From assembly GCA_020137815.1 (NCBI GenBank), contig CM035351.1:5667897-5731896 (forward strand): DNA of 64,000 bases. The letters run 5' to 3'. The translations under genes were made by a program, and so were the position numbers. The stretch is from Hormiphora californensis (taxonomy: Eukaryota; Ctenophora; Tentaculata; Cydippida; Pleurobrachiidae). Positions 1 through 13,900 of this stretch are shown piece after piece (position 1 is the first letter of the stretch; the number at the start of each line of letters is the position of its first letter). The notes under the pieces are model-generated. The model did not search any database and had not been told where the DNA came from. It saw only the letters and a program-made list of their open reading frames with translations.

Positions 1-1185
1 GACACCCTTTACCACATACAGTCTGACCCGTCGCTCGTGCAACACCTATTGGATTAATTGTATGGAATTTCAATAACCAAATCTAAATTATTATGCATAC
101 AAGGAACTAGCAACAGTTATATCTGCGTATTGATATCATTAGGTGGCGGTGGTTCTCACCTTCTCAATGTATTCACTTTGGAATGCCAGAGGTTTGATGT
201 TGTAGTTGGTCTCCTCAAGTACTTCCCTTACTGCACAATCAAAGGGGTCCTCCTGTTCTTCTATCTTTCCTAGAAATAATACGTCGTGTTGTATTGCCGG
301 GTGACAAGTCCTATCTTTCACAAAGACATGGTTCATCTACGAAACTGAGATGTAATCCCCCTGCAGTAGTCTGCAGACACAGACAGTTCCAGAACTATAA
401 ATTATTAATTGCACCTCTGGGGAAGGTCCAACATTGCTTAGTGCTATGTCCCTCCACGAGCAATGCTTTGTTGTTGGAAATCAGCATGGCGCCATATACC
501 GGCACCTGCTTCTTGAACCCCCTCCAACTCTTCACCAACTTAGACATCTGAAAGGAGAGGTCGGTTAAAACAAGACTAGGATAATAGTGGAACCGATGCC
601 AAACAATTAAACCATTCCATTATCCGCATGGACCAGATGCCCTACCAGGATCAGCCAGGTTAACCAACACCCATCCCATCCCTGAAGAAACAAACCTTTT
701 GCCTGCGATCTGGTCCATCATTAGCTCCCAGTTTCAGGAGTGACGGCATGTGGTGATCACACGCTCTGATGAATTGTTCCACCTCACACTCGGGAAGTTG
801 GGGGTAGTCAGCCCTGATATAGTCCAGATAAAACCAGTGGGCCATCTGAGAAGTGGAAGATGCGGGTTAGGGAAAAACATGTCCCCGGGACAGATCTAAG
901 AACGAGGAGACCAGGTTTCAACTGTTATTCCAGGAGTGTAAGTCGATCCTGGGATAAAATTCCGAAACATGTATTGCACTTGCAGTTGCTGGGACTTGTT
1001 GAGTAGGGGACTAGGGGTGACCCAACAAGACAGCTCCTCTAATAAATTTCTAGGGCCAATCTGAGAAGATAATATATTACCTCCATAGCGAAGCATAGCC
1101 TTATGGGGTCGGAACTGTTTTTAGCCTCTGGTAGGATGAACCTTGGAAATATCTGGTCCAGGATGTTATCTGGAATTATCGTCAT
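1..1185 (-). CDS. DCP2: mRNA-decapping enzyme 2 (Nudix hydrolase), 3' end beyond window
   Basis: Catalytic subunit of the cytoplasmic mRNA decapping complex; hydrolyses the m7G cap. Five exons fit GT-AG rules: 1081..1185 (start ATG at 1183-1185), 696..845, 415..547, 160..269 and 1..45, running off the left edge. Exons 1-2 give the N-terminal alpha-helical regulatory domain ending in AHWFYLDY, a hallmark of DCP2. Exon 3 begins the Nudix fold (VPVYGAMLI, QCWTFP). The exon 3/4 junction builds the Nudix box GKIEEQEDP...REVLEETN, with the metal-binding glutamates intact. Exon 5 contains RLYVVKGV, matching the strand after the Nudix helix. No frame change is needed in any exon. The C-terminal motifs are not in the window. 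It lies 165 bp downstream of GTPBP10 on the same strand. Confidence 0.93.
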
Positions 1186-1350
1186 TCTGTGGCTATTTAA
1201 TGTATGTTTGTTGAGATTTGTTAAGGAACCCGTTTACAAAATATTGGAGAACGCATTAATAGACAGGGTATAATCAGGTAAAAATTAAAACTTAAAAAGT
1301 CTCCAAAATAACAGTTTCCCTCGCCTATAACAATAAGTTGGAGTGGCTGT

Positions 1351-3720
1351 TTACCGACGCCTCGCCTTCTTGTTATACTTCAGATCCAGTAGCACCTCTG
1401 TGAGTTGATCCAAGCCCTGACCGGTGTAACATGACACGGGCACAATAGCAGATACCCTGACTAACTTCCTGAGTTGCTCCCTGTACTGGGCAGTAAAGGC
1501 AGTAAACTCCTCATCAGCTCCCTCCGTGTCCATCTTGTTAATTGCAACTGTGGGGGGGGGGGAGTGTAGTAGGGTGGATGGTGTATTGGGGGAATGGAAG
1601 TGTGGGAGGGAGTGTAGTAGGGAGGATGATGTATTGGGGGAGGGAGTGTAGTAGGGTGGATGGTGTATTGGGGGAATGGAAGTGTGGGAGGGAGTGTAGT
1701 AGGGAGGATGATGTATTGGGGGAGGGAGTGTAGTAGGGAGGATGATGTACATCTGTCAGAGCATTGGCCTGACCCATTCTCGCTTCTCTCAAATAAGAGC
1801 GCGCGAGAACTGTGGTCAGAGCATTGGCCTGACAGATGTACATTGTACAGTCAGTGTGTGACAAGTAGTAGGGAGGATGATGTATTGGGGAGGGAGTGTG
1901 GTAGGGAGGATGATGTATTGGGGGAATGGAGATGAGGGAATATGAATACTAGCAGGGATCTGTGGGGGACACTACCGTGGTACAAGCAAAAAACACACCC
2001 GCACGAGACAAGGAAACACAGGTTTGATCTGTTTTAGGCTCTTGACTTACTGACAATAGGTCGTTTTGTAAGGCCTGCCATGTACAACTCTAACTCCCTG
2101 GCCAGATACCCAAATGTTTGGAAGGGTGTCCGGTGGGGTTCCCGGTAGTTCAACTGGAATCCCTGGACATCCAACACGAAAAGAAGGGTTTTAGTTCTCT
2201 CGATATGTTGCAGGAACACGTGACCTAGCCCCCTGTTCTCACTCGCACCTAGAAAGAGGGATGGGGAGGTGAGTAGCAGAATCCATGAAATAATTCTGAA
2301 CACGAAATCCAGTCTGATTAAATCCAGTAACTAGTCGGATCATGTTACCTTCGATAAGACCGGGTATGTCAGCGATTGTAACTTCCCTAGAATGGTCAGC
2401 AGTTCGGACAGTACCCACAGTTGGTTTCAGAGTAGTGAAAGGGTAGCTCCCTATCTTGGGCGCTGATTTAGAAATCATGGAGAGGAGCGAGGACTTTCCA
2501 GCGTTCGGATATCTGGTGAGTGAAGGGCAAACAATTTAAAAAGGGTTCGAAGAGTTATAAAACTAGTATAATAGACCCAATACCAAATGTTCCCCACTCA
2601 CCCGACTAGTCCAACATCAGCCATACTCTTCATAACCAACTTCACATATCTCTCCTTGCCTCTTTTTCCAAGATAGTTATTGGTCAGTGAGCCACCTTTT
2701 GTGCCTTCCTGGCGGGGAGGGGGGGGGGTAACAATGTTAACCACTGGCGGGGGGGGGGGGGGGGGGGTAACAATGTTAACCACTGATAACTAACTAGTTG
2801 ATAGTGGACATAACTAGGAATTGTATTGTATTATACTCTTCTTTGCACAGGATTTTCTAGAGGAAGGATCGTGTAAAATTTAACAACTGCACCCCCACCC
2901 ATCTACTTTTATTATACCTGAACAAGAAAGAGTTTATTTTCAACATCCACATCGCAGATCATGTCCCCAGTTTGGACATCCATTGCAACAGTTCCAGCAG
3001 GTACCTCTATCACACAATCCTCCCCCTCCCTTCCTCTAATCCACCCATCTCCTGCATTCTCGCCTGCCCCGGCCACAAACCTGAGAATATGTGGGAGAGG
3101 TTAGATCACAGTACAATAGATCAAGATGGTGAAATGAAGACCGTCGAAACCCTCAGAAAGACTTGGCTGTCTGTACCCTTTCTGTACCCTATGTTGCCGT
3201 ACTTGCGTGTTGGATGTTGATGAAGGTGGTTCAGATTCCGTAAAGAGGGGAGTGCTTCCAACAACACTTTCCCTCCGTTCCCTCCTATTGCATTTTTCCG
3301 TGCCATACCACCCCCTCCGGAGCCGCCCCGTAGATATATCGTCACCTGGTCACATATCTCCCCTTTTTTATAAACGCTCCGCTCTTTTCTCAGTTCCTCA
3401 GCAACTTTCCTGAGATGGGGTGATTTAAGGTATCATGTCCCCTAATTTGTTATAATAGCCGTAAGACTAAGCACAAGCTTCACCCATTGAATAGCGGCAT
3501 TATCACTCGATTTACGACTCCGAAAACAAAATTACCTACTCTTAATCCAATTGTGTGTATCACAGAAATTACATACCCGTGTTAGGTACATCTAAATTAC
3601 TACGTACCTCGGTGTCCAGTTCTCGTCTTGTACCACTATTCCACTAACTGCTCGCCGTCCTAATCCAGCCGCTCTCTTCACCAGGTCCACCATTCGTCTC
3701 TTCCCAAGATGACATGCCAT
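1351..3720 (-). CDS. GTPBP10: Obg-family GTPase, GTPBP10-like
   Basis: OBG/CgtA-type GTPase; the metazoan orthologue assists mitochondrial large-ribosomal-subunit assembly. Seven exons: 3608..3720, 3203..3409, 2918..3080, 2602..2708, 2349..2512, 2051..2248 and 1351..1547 (stop TAA 1351-1353). The start MACHLGKRR gives an arginine-rich N-terminus suited to mitochondrial import (inference). The Obg glycine-rich domain is seen in [20 protein letters not shown] and VPAGTV. The G domain has [15 protein letters not shown] (G1), the TT before LKPT (G2), DIPGLIEG (G3) and NKMD (G4). All exon phases join cleanly with no frame change. Introns are 80-330 bp; the last holds a purine-rich minisatellite. 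GTPBP5/MTG2 is the main alternative; the YPRKRFVAG-like segment favours GTPBP10. Confidence 0.9.
1548..1945. repeat. purine-rich minisatellite in last GTPBP10 intron
   Basis: Tandem copies of a unit around GGGAGTGTAGTAGGGTGGAT and GATGTATTGGGGGA fill the intron after a poly-G run at 1551-1562. At 1746-1850 the array is interrupted by two direct copies of TCAGAGCATTGGCCTGA, flanked by ACATCTGTCAG and its complement CTGACAGATGT. That makes a small inverted-repeat insert. Confidence 0.85.
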
Positions 3721-3767
3721 GTGTGTAACACTGTGACAGAGATAATGCTTGTTGTGACAGGTAGCAG

Positions 3768-3768
<1 letters not shown>

Positions 3769-3829
<61 letters not shown>
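3769..3829. repeat. (GA)n microsatellite
   Basis: About 30 uninterrupted GA units just upstream of the GTPBP10 start codon, in its 5' leader or promoter, followed at 3870-3887 by a short GT run. Reading it as protein gives only SLSLSL, so no gene is called. Confidence 0.95.
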
Positions 3830-3830
<1 letters not shown>

Positions 3831-4283
3831 AGAGAAAGAATTGTCATGTGATACTCATACAGAGAGAGGTGTGTGTGTGTGTGTGTAACATCGAGAACCT
3901 TTCAGAGAGTGCGCGCGAGTGGGTCTACAATTGTGATATCGCGCGTTACAGCTACGGGTCTCATCTCTCTGCTTCTGTGATTTCACCACACACACAGAGT
4001 CAAGACATTACATGTACAAAAGTGAGAGAGCTGGAAGACTCCCGGGAACGCAAGCAATGACATTCAGAAGGATTGGGGGTAGTTGAGACCAGATTAAAAC
4101 ACAATAATTTTCTAACAAATAGTTCACCGTAATTAAGAAAAGAAAGTCATCAGTAAAATAAACTTGGTCAGATATATATATTCCCACACAAACTTTAGTA
4201 CATAATTCGTACACACAAAATTACTAAAGAGTCATTACACAAAATTAAGTTAGAGACACACATAGTTAAAAAGAACAACTTCA

Positions 4284-4871
4284 TCAGGAGTTGTATTGGA
4301 GGTCAGATCCCATACCCGTCCAGCGGTCAGGGACCAGAGGGAAGTACCTCTCTATCTGATTATAGAACCTGAAATTTAATAATTTAGAATATAATAGGTG
4401 AGTGTGTGAGAGACTAAAGAATCTAGAAAATAGAAGTGTGTGGTGTTTTTGTTTATGGAGTCATGCATGTCACTAAAAGGTAGACACAGACTAAAAGCAG
4501 TAATTACCTTTCTCTGTACATCTCAGGGGAAACTATAGTTGGCATCTTTCCAGCAGATCCAATCATATTGGTCTTGAAGATCATCTCCACCTTTTTATCG
4601 AATGTAAACTTTCTGATATAGTCAATTATCCCCACCACCAATCTATCACCACACACCCCAACCAGCAGGGAATAGTCAATGATCGACTGGGCGGCAAGGA
4701 ATGCTGTGTCACAGTTAACCGCCTCTCTGAGGAAGGTTTTACAGTGGGGCCGCAGGTAGATAGGGTCCGTTACTATGTGTTTTAGGTAGTTGGTGTCTAG
4801 TAACACTTCCTCTGTCTCTTCCGCTAACCGATTTCTGTTGCTACCCTGGAGAGAGTGTGGTGAGAGAGAGG

Positions 4872-4941
<70 letters not shown>

Positions 4942-7900
4942 GGAGCCTGGGTGCGATATAGACCTTCTCTCTCTGCTTTTTCTCTCTCTCTAGCTCACTC
5001 GCTCTCGTCTCTCTCTCGCTTCTCTCTTCTCTCGCTCCTCTCTACTCTCTCTTCTCTCGTCTCGTTCTATCCCTCTCTCGCTCTCTCTCTCGTCTCTCCT
5101 TTTTGCTCTTCCTCCTCGCTCGATCTCGCTCTCTCTCTCTCAACCTCTCTCTTCTTATACTCTCTTTCGTCTCTCTCTCTCTCTCTCTCTTCTCTCGCTG
5201 AGCTCTCTCTCTCGCTCTACTCTCTTGCTTCTCTCTCTTCCTCCTCCAAACTATTAGGTTTATAAATAGAAAGTATAAAAGGTTCTCATGTGGACACAAA
5301 AACAAAAGAAACTACTTGCATTATTTAGAACACATGTGTTTTATTTACATGAACAAAGCCGGAACCTACATCTACATGCCAAGTTCTAAGAGAGGGTCGT
5401 ACAATGCAAACATTATCAGTATCAACAATATTCATAGAACTAGACATATAGTGTAGGGTTGATTTTGAACGATGAAGTGATAAAAAAGGTAGACAACATA
5501 CCTTTAGATCGTATATAAGTGAGGGGGTACAGTTGTAGAAGATATTCTCCATAATGATAACATCCTGCTTGAGATTCCCATTAACATTACTGTACCCCAC
5601 CGTACAGGCCGCCACTATCTTCGCCAGTAGAGTAGGCCTCTTGTTCATGCTATCCGACACGTACTCAATATAGCTTGGCATGAACATTAAAAGTGCCTGG
5701 AGTTCCAGTCGGGACATCTCCTTAACAACCCACCGATCGTCTTGAGTCTTGTTAAAAGACAGCCCTGATTTACCACCCTTTGCCTGCCATTTGTTGCAGT
5801 AGGAGAGGGAATGGATGAAGTCTTGGAGTGCTTCACCGGGCATTAGCATGCTACGCAGTCGTTCAAATTCCGCAGCAAAATAAAACTGAAGGGAATTAGG
5901 TAGAGATTTAGTGAGAGGGTAAGTTAGAGATTTAGTGAGAGGGTAAGTTAGAGATTTAGTGAGAGGGTAAGTTAGAGATTTAGTGAGAGGGTAAGTTAGA
6001 GATTTAGTGAGAGGTAGTGATAGTTAATTATTAGAAGGGGGTGATAAAGGGAATAAAAGGAGAAGTAAAACCATGATTCCATTAGAATGGCAGATCTGTG
6101 TTATGTTTACTGGACATGCTTGGCGTACATTTTATACACAAGTATGTGTGGCCTGTGCATGATAAAGTAAAACCACGTACTCGTGATGTGAACAAAGACA
6201 GAAAATATAGTCTTGATAGTCGTGATGAAACATACATATCATAACGTGTTATTAACATGTTTCCCCTACGTTGTAGAACATGTAGGCGCCACACTACCAA
6301 GATATCACGTACCAAAGAGGTATAACATCACGTACGTACCTTACAAAAGAACTTGGTGGGCCCATCACTAAATTCAACCTCAACATGGCTAGCTTTGTTA
6401 CTCATCAGCTCCTGGTCTGAATTCCAATCACTACTCTTGTTTCTCTTGTGTTGGTTGTGTTGTTTGAGCTCTGGTGGGGTGTCCCCCGCACTACTGCTAT
6501 TACTTGTAACTGTCAACCAGTAACCAACCTGCAGGCATAATTACTAATTACTAATTATTAATTAGAAGTAGGTGATGAGACATCTTCAATGTTCATGAAG
6601 ATATCAAACTGTAGGGTCAGGAAGGTGGATTCAGCCCTTTTTCGAGCATTAAATCTAAACCAACCTTATCCTCAGTCCCCTCAGAATGGTTTGAGGAGTA
6701 AGATTTGGTAGAAGGGCGGGAAGAAGAAGTTCCCACTCCCCCTCCTGCCCCATTGTTGGAGGTATGTTCAGGTTTCAAGAGTTGTAGTTTGGATCTGTAC
6801 GTCTCACATGACAGGGCATATGCTATTATGGATGTAAAGTGTTTCTCACAAACCAAGACACATGGCTGTGCACAGGCTGTAATCCGGTGGTGTTCCTCAG
6901 GAGGGAACAGATTCTGAAAGAAGGGGAGGGGGTTGCCATGGTGACATGTTAGAGGGGGTTGCCATGGTGACATCATGTTGATTAATGGGACATGGTTTAG
7001 TTTGAAGTTACAACTGTATCGGCTGATTGTAAACAAATATATTCTCAGAGCAATTTGATAGTCTAGAACTTATATTTTACCTCAATTTTCTTGAAATGTG
7101 ACTCCGCAAAGGAAGGGAAACTAAACAGTTTCTTAGTTAGCCTACTGTACGCAGTCTTTGTCTTCTTCGTCTGTTGATCCTTGATCCCAATCTTAGCCAC
7201 TATTTTACTAGTACTACGCAGCCTCAGATCATCCAATGAATGCCATGTTGTCTTGTGTAATACCTCCTGGGGCTTCAAATCCACAATCCCACTGTCAGAT
7301 AACACTCTCCTGTGAGACTTTTTAGTAGCCACTACCGGTACTGCTGGTTCTTCTATCTCTCTGAGCACTTCCTCCACACTGTTCAGGACCTCTGTTGAGG
7401 ATATCTTAGCTTTAACAGCTGGTTTCCTCTTCATGGCCATGAGGCGACCGTTCCAGGTGTCCACGCTAAGAACTAGTTCTGACTGGAGCATGAATATCTC
7501 ACGGCGAGTCTCAATGGGGGGTTTATCCGCTACCAGGGACAGGTCAGACATCTTCTGTCTAAATCCTTGTTCCTCGACTAGGATACTAGCACGTGCATCC
7601 CTGATCGTGCCCTCATCAGCAGTACCCGACATCTCGTCTAGCTTATCAGTCACTGCCTGCAAACGGGAGGGTATTTTTAGAAGGTTGTAGAACTCAGCAA
7701 TCAGGAGATGATATGTCGGGGCTTCTTAGAAATGATAGAGTGTTGATGGTAATGACTGAGGTACTAGTTATCTAGCGGGGTGATATAACACAAGTGAGAG
7801 ATAGAGAGAGGTGAGTACTGTCATCGCATTGTTATACAGAGATGTGTAAACAAACACTCATTACACACGCATGTTGTGAACAAAGTCATGACAGAGAACG

Positions 7901-10900
7901 AGGTACAAACGGACAGACAGACAAACAAACAGACAGACAAAAAACATGATAAACAGCCAAACAACCACCATGACAAACTGTCAAAAAAGACAAACTCAGT
8001 ACTCACCTTCAAAGCGGTATTTATCTTGGTCACAGTTTCATTTAGTAGCACTCCATTGGACACCATGATATCAGTGTAATGGCTCTTGAATGATATTTTG
8101 GAGGGTAGGGGAGCTATCTCTAACACCCTCACATCGCACCGCGTGAAGGAAGCCACCAGGTTACCCAACACGAAGAAGTTAGTGTGGTACCGGTGGTAGG
8201 GATGGGGACACGAACCCACCACCAGCTCAGTTTCGTAGAACTTCAATTCCAGGAACTTGCCAAAGGAGTAGTTCCAGAGTTCCTTCGACACCACGGATAT
8301 ATCGGACATGGCGAGGCACTGGTTACAAACACTCCACATAAGGGGTGTGCTAGCAACACAATCCAAAACTTGAGACACCCTGCTCATTCTCAGGCTGACT
8401 TTCTGGCCGTTGTGCACAAACCTCCGTTCATGATCCACCGTTTCAATTTTGCAAGTTTGCTCAGGACACTGGTAGGTACTCTGGAAGCAGTAATCTCGGA
8501 GAAATAGGCCGAGGGTTAGGTCATTCTTGCTATAGAACTGCATGTTCAGCGACCAGGGACTGATGCAGGGTAGAGGATGATTGAAGGATTTCACTGAGAA
8601 GGAAGAAAAGAGAACCAGGAGCTTTTGATGGTTATAAAAATCCAAGCAATCTAAATCTTTGCCCCGTAGGTTCTGCTCAAAGCGATGTTTTATCCTGGCG
8701 GGTGCCTCAGGATGACACTCCTCCCCGACCCCACTATCATCCGTCCCTTCCACCTTATCTCTCTCAAACTCCCAATACCCAAAGGCCCGGTAAAACGCAA
8801 AATCATCTTCCGAAAAAGCGGTGATAACTGGCTTGTGAAGTAGAAGCTCGGGGGGAGAGTTTTCAGTTGCAGAATCCAGGGAAGAGGAAGAGGACCGTCC
8901 ACGGTTTTGTGATAGCGGGTCCTCGCTCGTAGTGCTGATTGGAGACAGCAGATCAGAGTGGTAGATGTAGTCATCGAAATAAGGTCTTGTGGGACAAGTG
9001 TTACCCTCCCCAGTATAGAGATAGGGGACACTTGGCCGGCAGAATGGGGTCAGTGAGAATATCGTGGTACGGACCAGCATGGAGAAGAGACGCTCCACAT
9101 CACTAACTGTATCATGATGTTGTTCACTGTCATCCTCAGAGACGTTGTCAATGGCCGCCTCACTGTCAGAGGGGCTGGCACCCAGGGTCGGTGTGCAGCT
9201 TGGAGGGGTGTTAGTTGAGAGAGGTGCGGGGCTACTTGGGGTGGTCATGGCAGGGAGGAGGAGTTGGCATCGCTTCATGTAGTGGAGTTCTAAACGGGTG
9301 TTGTAGAGCGAGAGTAGGAGGTAGGATGCAACCTTCTTTACACGTTTTAGCATCTGTTTGTTGTCCCCGAACAACATGACAGTTTTACCGAGCTGTTTAT
9401 TACAGCCTGTGAAAAAGAGAAGCGGCTTCCGACCACCGTAGAAATCCTTCATGAAGCTAGCCCGGAACTCCCGGCAATGACCCAGTTTGCTCTTGAAGGA
9501 GCTGATCTCCCCTGAGGCTGGGATGAAATTAATGTTATCCAGGTTTTGTATTACGTCCCCCTCGACACATCTCGCTAACTTGTCAATCTGGCCTTGCTTC
9601 AAGTTTAAAACGAGCGTTATCCCCTTTTCCAACAAGTCATCTTTTGCGATTTGTGACACTGACTTTTCCACGATTAGCACGTCAGGTTCGAAGGATGAGA
9701 TCCGATCAGTCAGCTTTGAGAGGAACTCTTTCTCCTGCAGATGGACTGGGTTGAGGGAAGTTAGTTTGGTGAGGAACTCTCTGGTAGGATATAGAACCAC
9801 TTAACAACATTATCTTAGGGTTCGTTATCCATGGTCTCATCTTCTTATGGGCTACCGTCTTACTGCACACGTATCCGTCAAGGGCAAACTGACTGCTCGG
9901 TTGACCAAACACCTTCTTGAACTTGACATATTTCCGAATGTCCATGGCGTCACCTAGCAACGGGTTAGGAGTGACGTCACTAGCAGCCTCCGCAACGACC
10001 CTTTTTAGAATTGGTTTCCATTGTTCTGGAATCCGTTCCCTGGCAACCAGTACGTCCAGAATATTACACATGTGTTCCTCGTACCGTGCTTGTAGAGCAG
10101 TGAGTGTCCGCTCAACGGGCACCGCGTGATGAACAGGCTCTGTTGTCATAGGTAACGTTCTGCTCACCAAATGCTGGGATTACAATGCTAGGATTGGGTG
10201 TTTTCTCCTGTTTCACGCACTGACAAAACACATCGATACCGTAGGACTCAGTACTCCTGGGAACAGTAGAAGAACCCTCAGGGACGGGTTTAGCAAATAT
10301 ATTAGCGCTCCGGTTCAGGGACTCGAGTGTTCGGGTCAGTTCTATCGTATCACTATCATCCATACACTTATCACCAGTGTTCACGGCGGAATCGACAGAG
10401 GGCGGCCAATAACCCTCCGCTCCAGGGAGATCCTTCTCTAGATCAACATGGACAAACGATGAGACAGTGGACCGGGCATTGCTGTCAAATGACTGAGTCC
10501 GTGCTTCTAGTATCATTCTATGGACCCAGTTAGTATCACTATCCTCATCCTTATCCTTCTTTATCTGTTCGTACAACATCACGGTATTTTCATTATAATC
10601 ATCCTTCCTGCCCACCCGATACAAAACCCCTCCCTTATCCACCCCCTCCAGCCTATCAGTCTCTATCCACGCACTCAACATACGATCTGCTTCATCGGAC
10701 TTCTGGAGGTGCTCTGCCAGCCATTTTAAGATATCAGATCTCTGGTATGTCTCCGTGTAGTATCGGAATCGCTGCCAGGTGGACTGGGGCTGGAGGAGGG
10801 AGGAGGGAGATCGGAACAGGCTCCACATGAAATGGAGGTTGATTTTCCACACATCCTCCTCTTTGAGTTCCTCCTGTTGGGAAAGAGCAATGTTTTAGAC

Positions 10901-13900
10901 AAGTTAGAAAATAAAAAACTCATCCTGTTACCTCTAGAAAAGAGAAGGGTGATAAAGCAAAGCAGGTCATATTATATCTGCACTTTCAAAACAGGACACA
11001 TAGAGATAAAGAGAACAAGCAATCCTAAACAAGTTGATACATGTATGCAACCGATAACCCACATATTATATGTATATAAAATGCGGGTATATGTGGGTTA
11101 TTAGTAGCATAAAAGTATCAACTTGTTGGATATATTTCATACTAACGACCTGCACATACTACCTAAGTTGTAACCTAATATCCCATCACACAAACCTGCA
11201 AGAAGTCGCTGATCTGCTCAATGGGGGATTCCTGAGTCTCGATAGCAGAGGTAGGAGACCGGTCCAACATGGTGGTGGGGGAGAATATGAGGCTCTTGTG
11301 GTTTAGAGAGGAGTGACGTCGTTCTAACTTCATATTCTTGGATTTCAGCTCCAAGCAATACTTACACACCCGCAACTGCACCTGAAGAAGACGGGGTGAT
11401 AATTCAGCAACTGCAGCACCTGTGTAGAGGGATAGGGAGGGAGTACAGCTGATGTATGTGACGTACATACAGCAGGTGTGTATGTCGATACCTTGTAATA
11501 AGGCGAGGTGTGTGGAATATGATACATCCCCCTTAGTGGATTCTGCAGTGCGTGTGCCATGTAACACAGTACACACATAAAAGCGCCTAGTAGGGTGTTG
11601 CAATATTGTTCTGTTCTAACCCTTCTACAATATTTGGGGCGTGGTGAGGAATGTTGCAATGCATAATTGCCCTTAGAACAAAGGTGCCTAAATTCCTCTT
11701 TTGAAGCGCTAGAAGTGATATATCAAGAATTTCTAAAGGTTACTTTATTTAGGTTTCTTGGCGAGAAACCCAAATAAAGTAACCTACACACACATGGCTA
11801 GTATCAATATTACATATTTCCTGGTATTCGCATGTAAAAACACTAGTCCGATAGCGCCCCACCCACATGTACCATCCCAGCCCAACCCTGTTTGGCGGAT
11901 TTGATTCTCAATCTCTGTGCGTCCAGATGGGGTCTGTAGTGCCAGACAGGCGCACCTTCATCCCCACCAACACCCTGGGTGTACCTCTGTGTTTCCATTG
12001 CCGGGTATTATCCCCGTTATCATATCACTGCAGCAATCGTAGCAGAATATCTGGCCGCACAGTCGGCAGTGGTGGCGCCTCTTGAAGGTTGTGAAGAGGG
12101 TACCGCAGTCATAACATTCCTGAAACACGTGTGTTACTATTGGTAACTAGGCAGTAACTAGTGGTAACCCGCAGTCATAGCATTCCTGAAACACGTGTGT
12201 TACTATTGGTAACTACCGCGTGGGCCAATAAAAAGGGAGGGTCTTAAATCTTAGATTTCTCCGGCACCTTAATTCCAATGGTTCTGAAATTTTGACACAA
12301 TGTTCTTGAGCTTATGCCAGATATGTGTACAGAGTTTCAAGTTCAAAAATTCAGAAATTCATTAATGAACCTAAATTCCTGTTTTTAAGCCAATGCAGGT
12401 TTTCTCGACTCCAGGTTTTTTCGTTTTCCAGGAACCTCTTTTGCACTTTACGCCGGATTTGTGCTACTGGGTACAACAAAGGGAATTCGAGACCAATTAC
12501 AATCTTGCTAACAAGATTTTGTCACACCCTGGTTACGTTTCTTGTTGCTTGCATGGAGGTTACATGACGCTTGTTGTTTCCAATCAGTATAAGCATTAGC
12601 AAGCTTCCATAGGCAAGGTTTCGATTTACTAATGTCTCAACTAACGGTTTGTTAATGAACTATCGGTTAGATGTTAATTTATACAGTTATTAACGAAAAA
12701 TAGAAAACAAATAAAAAAATCGAAAATTTAAAAAAACAGATTTTTTCAAATTTAACAGTTTTTCATACCAGAATGAACTTAAATGATTAAATCATAACCA
12801 AGTTAGGTTTTAATTTCATCTCTACAGTGCAAATCTCTCCTTTTCAGCGAAAATATATTTTTTGAAAGAATGATCATTTTTAATTCATTAATTTCACCCA
12901 CTAAACTTTATTCATTTTCAATAAAATTTCAGATTGCCATTGATAAATGTTAACACTATTGAGTGGCTGCAATTTTGCGATCCAAATCGACTTGGAACAA
13001 GGGAAAACCTTCAATTAACCGAAAAAACGGGAATTTAGGTTCATTAATGAACTTCTGCATTTTTGAATTTGAAACTCTGTACACATATCTGGCATAAGCT
13101 CAAGAACATTGTGTCAAAATTTCAGAACCATTGGAATTAAGGTGCCGGGGAAATATAAGATTTAAGACCCTCCCTTTTTATTGGCCCACGCGTTTAAGTT
13201 AGTAACTAGTGGTTACCCACAATAAATCAACCATTACAAAATAGAGGGGGGAGGCCGGAGGGGGACAAAATACCATGGGGCATGTGTAGTACTCTTCCCC
13301 TAAATACCTTGCACTGATCATCTGGCATCCAGTATTTCCTATAGTTCCCAATCGGGTCAGGACCACCATCCACAGTTGTAGTTGTGCTAGTGGTTTGAGT
13401 TATCGGAGGAGGAGGAGGACCATTCCTCTTGCTCAACAGCTGACCAAATGAGGAGACCTGCACAGTTGTCAATATTATATGTCAATAAGGGACACATTAT
13501 ATTGTCAATATATGTTGCTGCGTGGGTGGTGCAATATTACAAGTTCGACACTCTGTCTGGTTTGAAATGACCCAATTTTCAGCATCCCAGCAGACATTTC
13601 ATTCCAAATGGTCGGAAAGTTTTCAACTGTTGAATTGGATAGGGACCATGATGAACGTTACTACCCCAATATATGTCTACCTACCCTTGTCAGTGGAGCG
13701 GGGCTTGTCACTGCATCACGGAGTACTGGAGCTGCTGTAGTTGAAGGGGGTAATGGCACAGGGACTGCAGCAGCTGTCTCCACCACCTGCCCTCCTCCAT
13801 TGGTAGTGGTAGCAGGTCGGACAAAATCCAGGAAACTCCGGAGGAAACCCCCGGCTGCGGAATCAGGGGAGCCACCGGGTGGGTTTTCAAAGGAGGTCAG

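Noticed and set aside
4790..5305. Arg/Glu-rich and Ser/Leu-rich frames
   Set aside because: Simple translation of GA/CT microsatellites; the same reason applies at 3644-3847, 17552-18052, 32435-32730 and 51929-52304.
11756..11790. Short inverted repeat AGTTACTTTATTTAGG/AACCCAAATAAAGTAACC
   Set aside because: A hairpin of under 20 bp in a PIKfyve intron with no further element structure; too small to call.
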